Shown here one piece after another: positions 62,901 to 64,000 of a DNA stretch of 64,000 nucleotides. The stretch's first letter is position 1. The number at the start of each line of letters is the position of its first letter. The stretch lies in contig NZ_KB893190.1 in assembly GCF_000374025.1 (NCBI RefSeq), forward strand, positions 1 to 64,000. The letters are read 5' to 3'. The notes under the pieces are model-generated. The model was not told the DNA's origin. It did not search any database and saw only the letters and a list, made by a program, of their open reading frames with translations. Both the position numbers and the translations under genes were made by a program. The stretch is from Spirosoma panaciterrae DSM 21099. Its GTDB lineage: Bacteria > Bacteroidota > Bacteroidia > Cytophagales > Spirosomataceae.

Positions 62901-63996
62901 CAGGAATGGCGCTGGCGGGTATGTTTGCCTGTTGAGTGAGCCAATCCGTCTGAAAATTGGTTCGGTAGGGCCAGGTTTGAAAAGGGCGTTTGTTCAAATC
63001 GTATTTGATAACCCCATCGCCATTGAGCCCAATCCACAGCACGTTGGAACGATCGACTATAAGGGTTAGGGGTGAAAATCGACCCAGCTTAGGGGATTCG
63101 GCTGAAGCATCTTCGAGCAGTGGGACTAAATCCGATTGATCGGTATAGCGGTTCTGATTGATATAATCTACACCTTGCTGATCGGTTGCGAAGAGAGGTA
63201 GCCCTGGTTCATTGGTTAGATTGATGACTCGCCGGACTTGCCCATTTCTGGGATCGAATAGGGCGAAACTTCCCGGAAACCCCAGCATCAGTTCCCCATT
63301 TCGTCGCTCGTGAAGCCGGTATACTTCGTTTTGAGGCAAGCCCTGGGCTGTTCTGAAGGCGATGAACTGCTGCGTATTCAGATCATAGCGAAAAAGCCCG
63401 GTATGGGTAGCCAGCCAGGGTTGATTTTGACGATCAATCAGGATCGCGTGTATAAACGATTGAGCCGAGTCGGCCTTCATGGCCCAGTGCCGGTGCGAGA
63501 TGGAGCCATTGGCATTGAGCCGGAAAAAGCCGTTTGTTTGCGTAGCAACCCAGACATTCCCGGACCGATCGGGCTGAATGCCTATAAGTTGATCACGGCC
63601 CAGAGCCTGCCTGAAGGCACGCGAATTAGAAATGCGGTTTGAACGCTCAGTGACCGGATCAAAGCAGTCGATGTGATTATTTTCCGTACGAATCCAAAGT
63701 TTGCCGAGTACGTCTTCCCTGATTTCGTAAATACTGCTGAACGAAAGGGATTGCACTACCTGTGGATCATGGGTATAAATACGAAATCGAATCCCATCGT
63801 ATCGGCAAAGCCCATCACGGGTTGCTAACCAGATAAAGCCCCGTTTATCCTGAATGATCGAATTGACAAATCCCTGAGGCAGCCCATTCCGTACGGTCAG
63901 GTACTCTGGCTCAGGAGGGCTGGCCTGCAGCGTGTTGGCAAAGCCTAGCAGACCAGAGAAAATCCAACAAACTAACCTCCGAGTGAGTTGACGCAT
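59986..63996 (-). CDS. hybrid two-component system sensor-regulator (HTCS, AraC output)
   Basis: 1336 residues, complete. Signal peptide; 14 or so regulator-propeller blades (GFIWLATRDGLCRYDG, HLWLSTNRGLCRFDT) to about residue 690; a Y_Y_Y domain (NQYRYKLLGLDKDWIYS); a membrane helix (WAYTLYALLLVGALLLFIRI); HisKA with FFANITHELRTPLTLIL; HATPase_c with NLLSNAFKFTNDSG and GGSGIGLALVKEL; a receiver with IISDVLMPEMDGYELC and LAKPFQ; and an AraC helix-turn-helix (MHLNRKVKAMSGLSPNELIR). HTCS proteins usually sense a glycan breakdown product and control carbohydrate-utilisation genes, but none lie in this window on the visible side. Confidence 0.94.
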   Translation of the reverse strand: MRQLTRRLVCWIFSGLLGFANTLQASPPEPEYLTVRNGLPQGFVNSIIQDKRGFIWLATRDGLCRYDGIRFRIYTHDPQVVQSLSFSSIYEIREDVLGKLWIRTENNHIDCFDPVTERSNRISNSRAFRQALGRDQLIGIQPDRSGNVWVATQTNGFFRLNANGSISHRHWAMKADSAQSFIHAILIDRQNQPWLATHTGLFRYDLNTQQFIAFRTAQGLPQNEVYRLHERRNGELMLGFPGSFALFDPRNGQVRRVINLTNEPGLPLFATDQQGVDYINQNRYTDQSDLVPLLEDASAESPKLGRFSPLTLIVDRSNVLWIGLNGDGVIKYDLNKRPFQTWPYRTNFQTDWLTQQANIPASAIPEAIRQQSPSGIRYLFDGRRALWVSSLQTPPYRYDATRQLFVAVQPTGVETRWLPNGNFRFAALATGAQGELWGLLGPSNQAVVRYNADLQTFTAFPLPLPANHPYNITSMVVDGGRIYLATENHGLLRADLPSKRLIHWQSVAGNPHALPGNSLLCLAQDPIQYNYLWIGTFGEGLCRLDKMTGYIERFPVGKALSTNVIYAIRTDNKGHLWLSTNRGLCRFDTRTHDVRTYMADDGLPSEEFKQFYDVTLPDGRLIFGGVGGYTTFDPSRISEDAVKPTVVLTAFRINNQLVTANTSDSPIDKDINETQEIVLSNHQNFLSIDFAALEFNQPHKNQYRYKLLGLDKDWIYSGNISTATYTNLTPKTYTFIVNASNTSGVWSPHTHALRIVIEPPLWATWWAYTLYALLLVGALLLFIRIRIRRLHQKNQMQLREQESIQLKHLDEVKSRFFANITHELRTPLTLILTPLEQVLTDTADSPYFNRLALIYRNANRLLRLINELLDLAKLDAGNLTITPSPGDLPEFIQRVVAVFTDEAQRKHIQLNLTHQFTQPYYWFDPDKIEKILANLLSNAFKFTNDSGTITIQITVEPLDPALSNSANTDLIRVSVHNTGPPIPPEKLPHIFDRFYQANPLAEGAVGGSGIGLALVKELVEIMQGTLSVKSKPLDGTTFTVSLQCRQARAELVAEQATKSELMAPSTATEQVSTIQEAPEEKVFRLLLVEDNDELADYIVSTLNPEWRVKRVNNGQTGVNTAMAEGPDMIISDVLMPEMDGYELCRQLKSNPVTSHIPILLLTAKASTESRIEGLSAGADDYLAKPFQVAELQARVRNRLEHQQRMRQHFRTQLLRQGNLPTTSQDPQDEFMNRIYAILEERLDDSTFGVEPLAMAIGMSRMHLNRKVKAMSGLSPNELIRMVRLKRAAELLLTGVSVSEVADRVGFDTPAYFSKVFKDQYHVTPSEYVDQNRHEVA

Positions 63997-64000
63997 ACAC

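Overview
The window looks like a chromosomal segment from a Bacteroidota bacterium, most likely a Cytophagales member close to Spirosoma. Supporting signs are -7 promoter boxes of the form TAnnTTTG (several with a TTG 21 bases upstream), a GSCFA protein, a one-piece hybrid two-component system, a CTC-type bL25, an APS-type CysH, DUF4097 proteins and LytTR regulators. The genus is an inference; no sequence comparison was run. No phage, insertion sequence, CRISPR array or tRNA gene was seen.

Layout. 1-254: end of an rRNA operon (5S and terminator). 339-5241: Tat-exported two-subunit molybdenum hydroxylase (iorAB type), an ABM monooxygenase, a secreted protein, a Gfo/Idh oxidoreductase. 5301-12064 (minus): a long D-Ala-D-Ala ligase-like enzyme, NifU and Mrp Fe-S factors, GSCFA, the ribosomal operon rpsF-rpsR-rplI, a coiled-coil membrane protein. 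12190-15809 (plus): YggS, DUF423, prfC, two small secreted proteins. 16023-24586: metal homeostasis, with sensor kinase, response regulator and HME-RND pump on minus, and a CxxC metallochaperone plus Cu(I) P-type ATPase divergent on plus. 24711-28014: rplY, prs and divergent glyS. 28133-34255 (minus): sulfate assimilation set tauE-metZ-cysH-cysD-(mntA-hepT)-cysN behind a leader with a terminator hairpin. 34502-37727: secreted subtilase and a polytopic membrane protein. 37871-48879: leuS, LLM oxidoreductase, GDPD lipoprotein, MFS transporter with dehydrogenase, an NAD(P)-binding protein with an Rrf2 regulator, DUF819. 48996-55300: peptidoglycan-binding protein, GNAT/nitrilase fusion, threonine aldolase, OmpA protein and two paralogous membrane-anchored helix-hairpin-helix proteins. 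55398-63996 (minus): Nth, an ECF sigma / HEAT-repeat anti-sigma-like / DUF4097 pair, LytTR protein, 1336-residue hybrid sensor-regulator.

Most noteworthy signals. (1) A recurrent intergenic structure: inverted repeats whose arms are built from degenerate 7-10 bp tandem repeats, nearly always beginning at or inside the stop codon of the preceding gene. Sequence differs from site to site while architecture is kept, except two near-identical copies. Related repeat tracts appear inside leuS and form the C-terminus of the GSCFA protein. (2) A MntA-HepT (MNT/HEPN) module sits between cysD and cysN, and hepT carries an in-frame amber codon just before its Rx4HxY motif. (3) A strong promoter, a ~110-nt leader and a terminator with a competing upstream strand precede the sulfur operon. 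(4) A perfect 70-bp palindrome separates two convergent genes.
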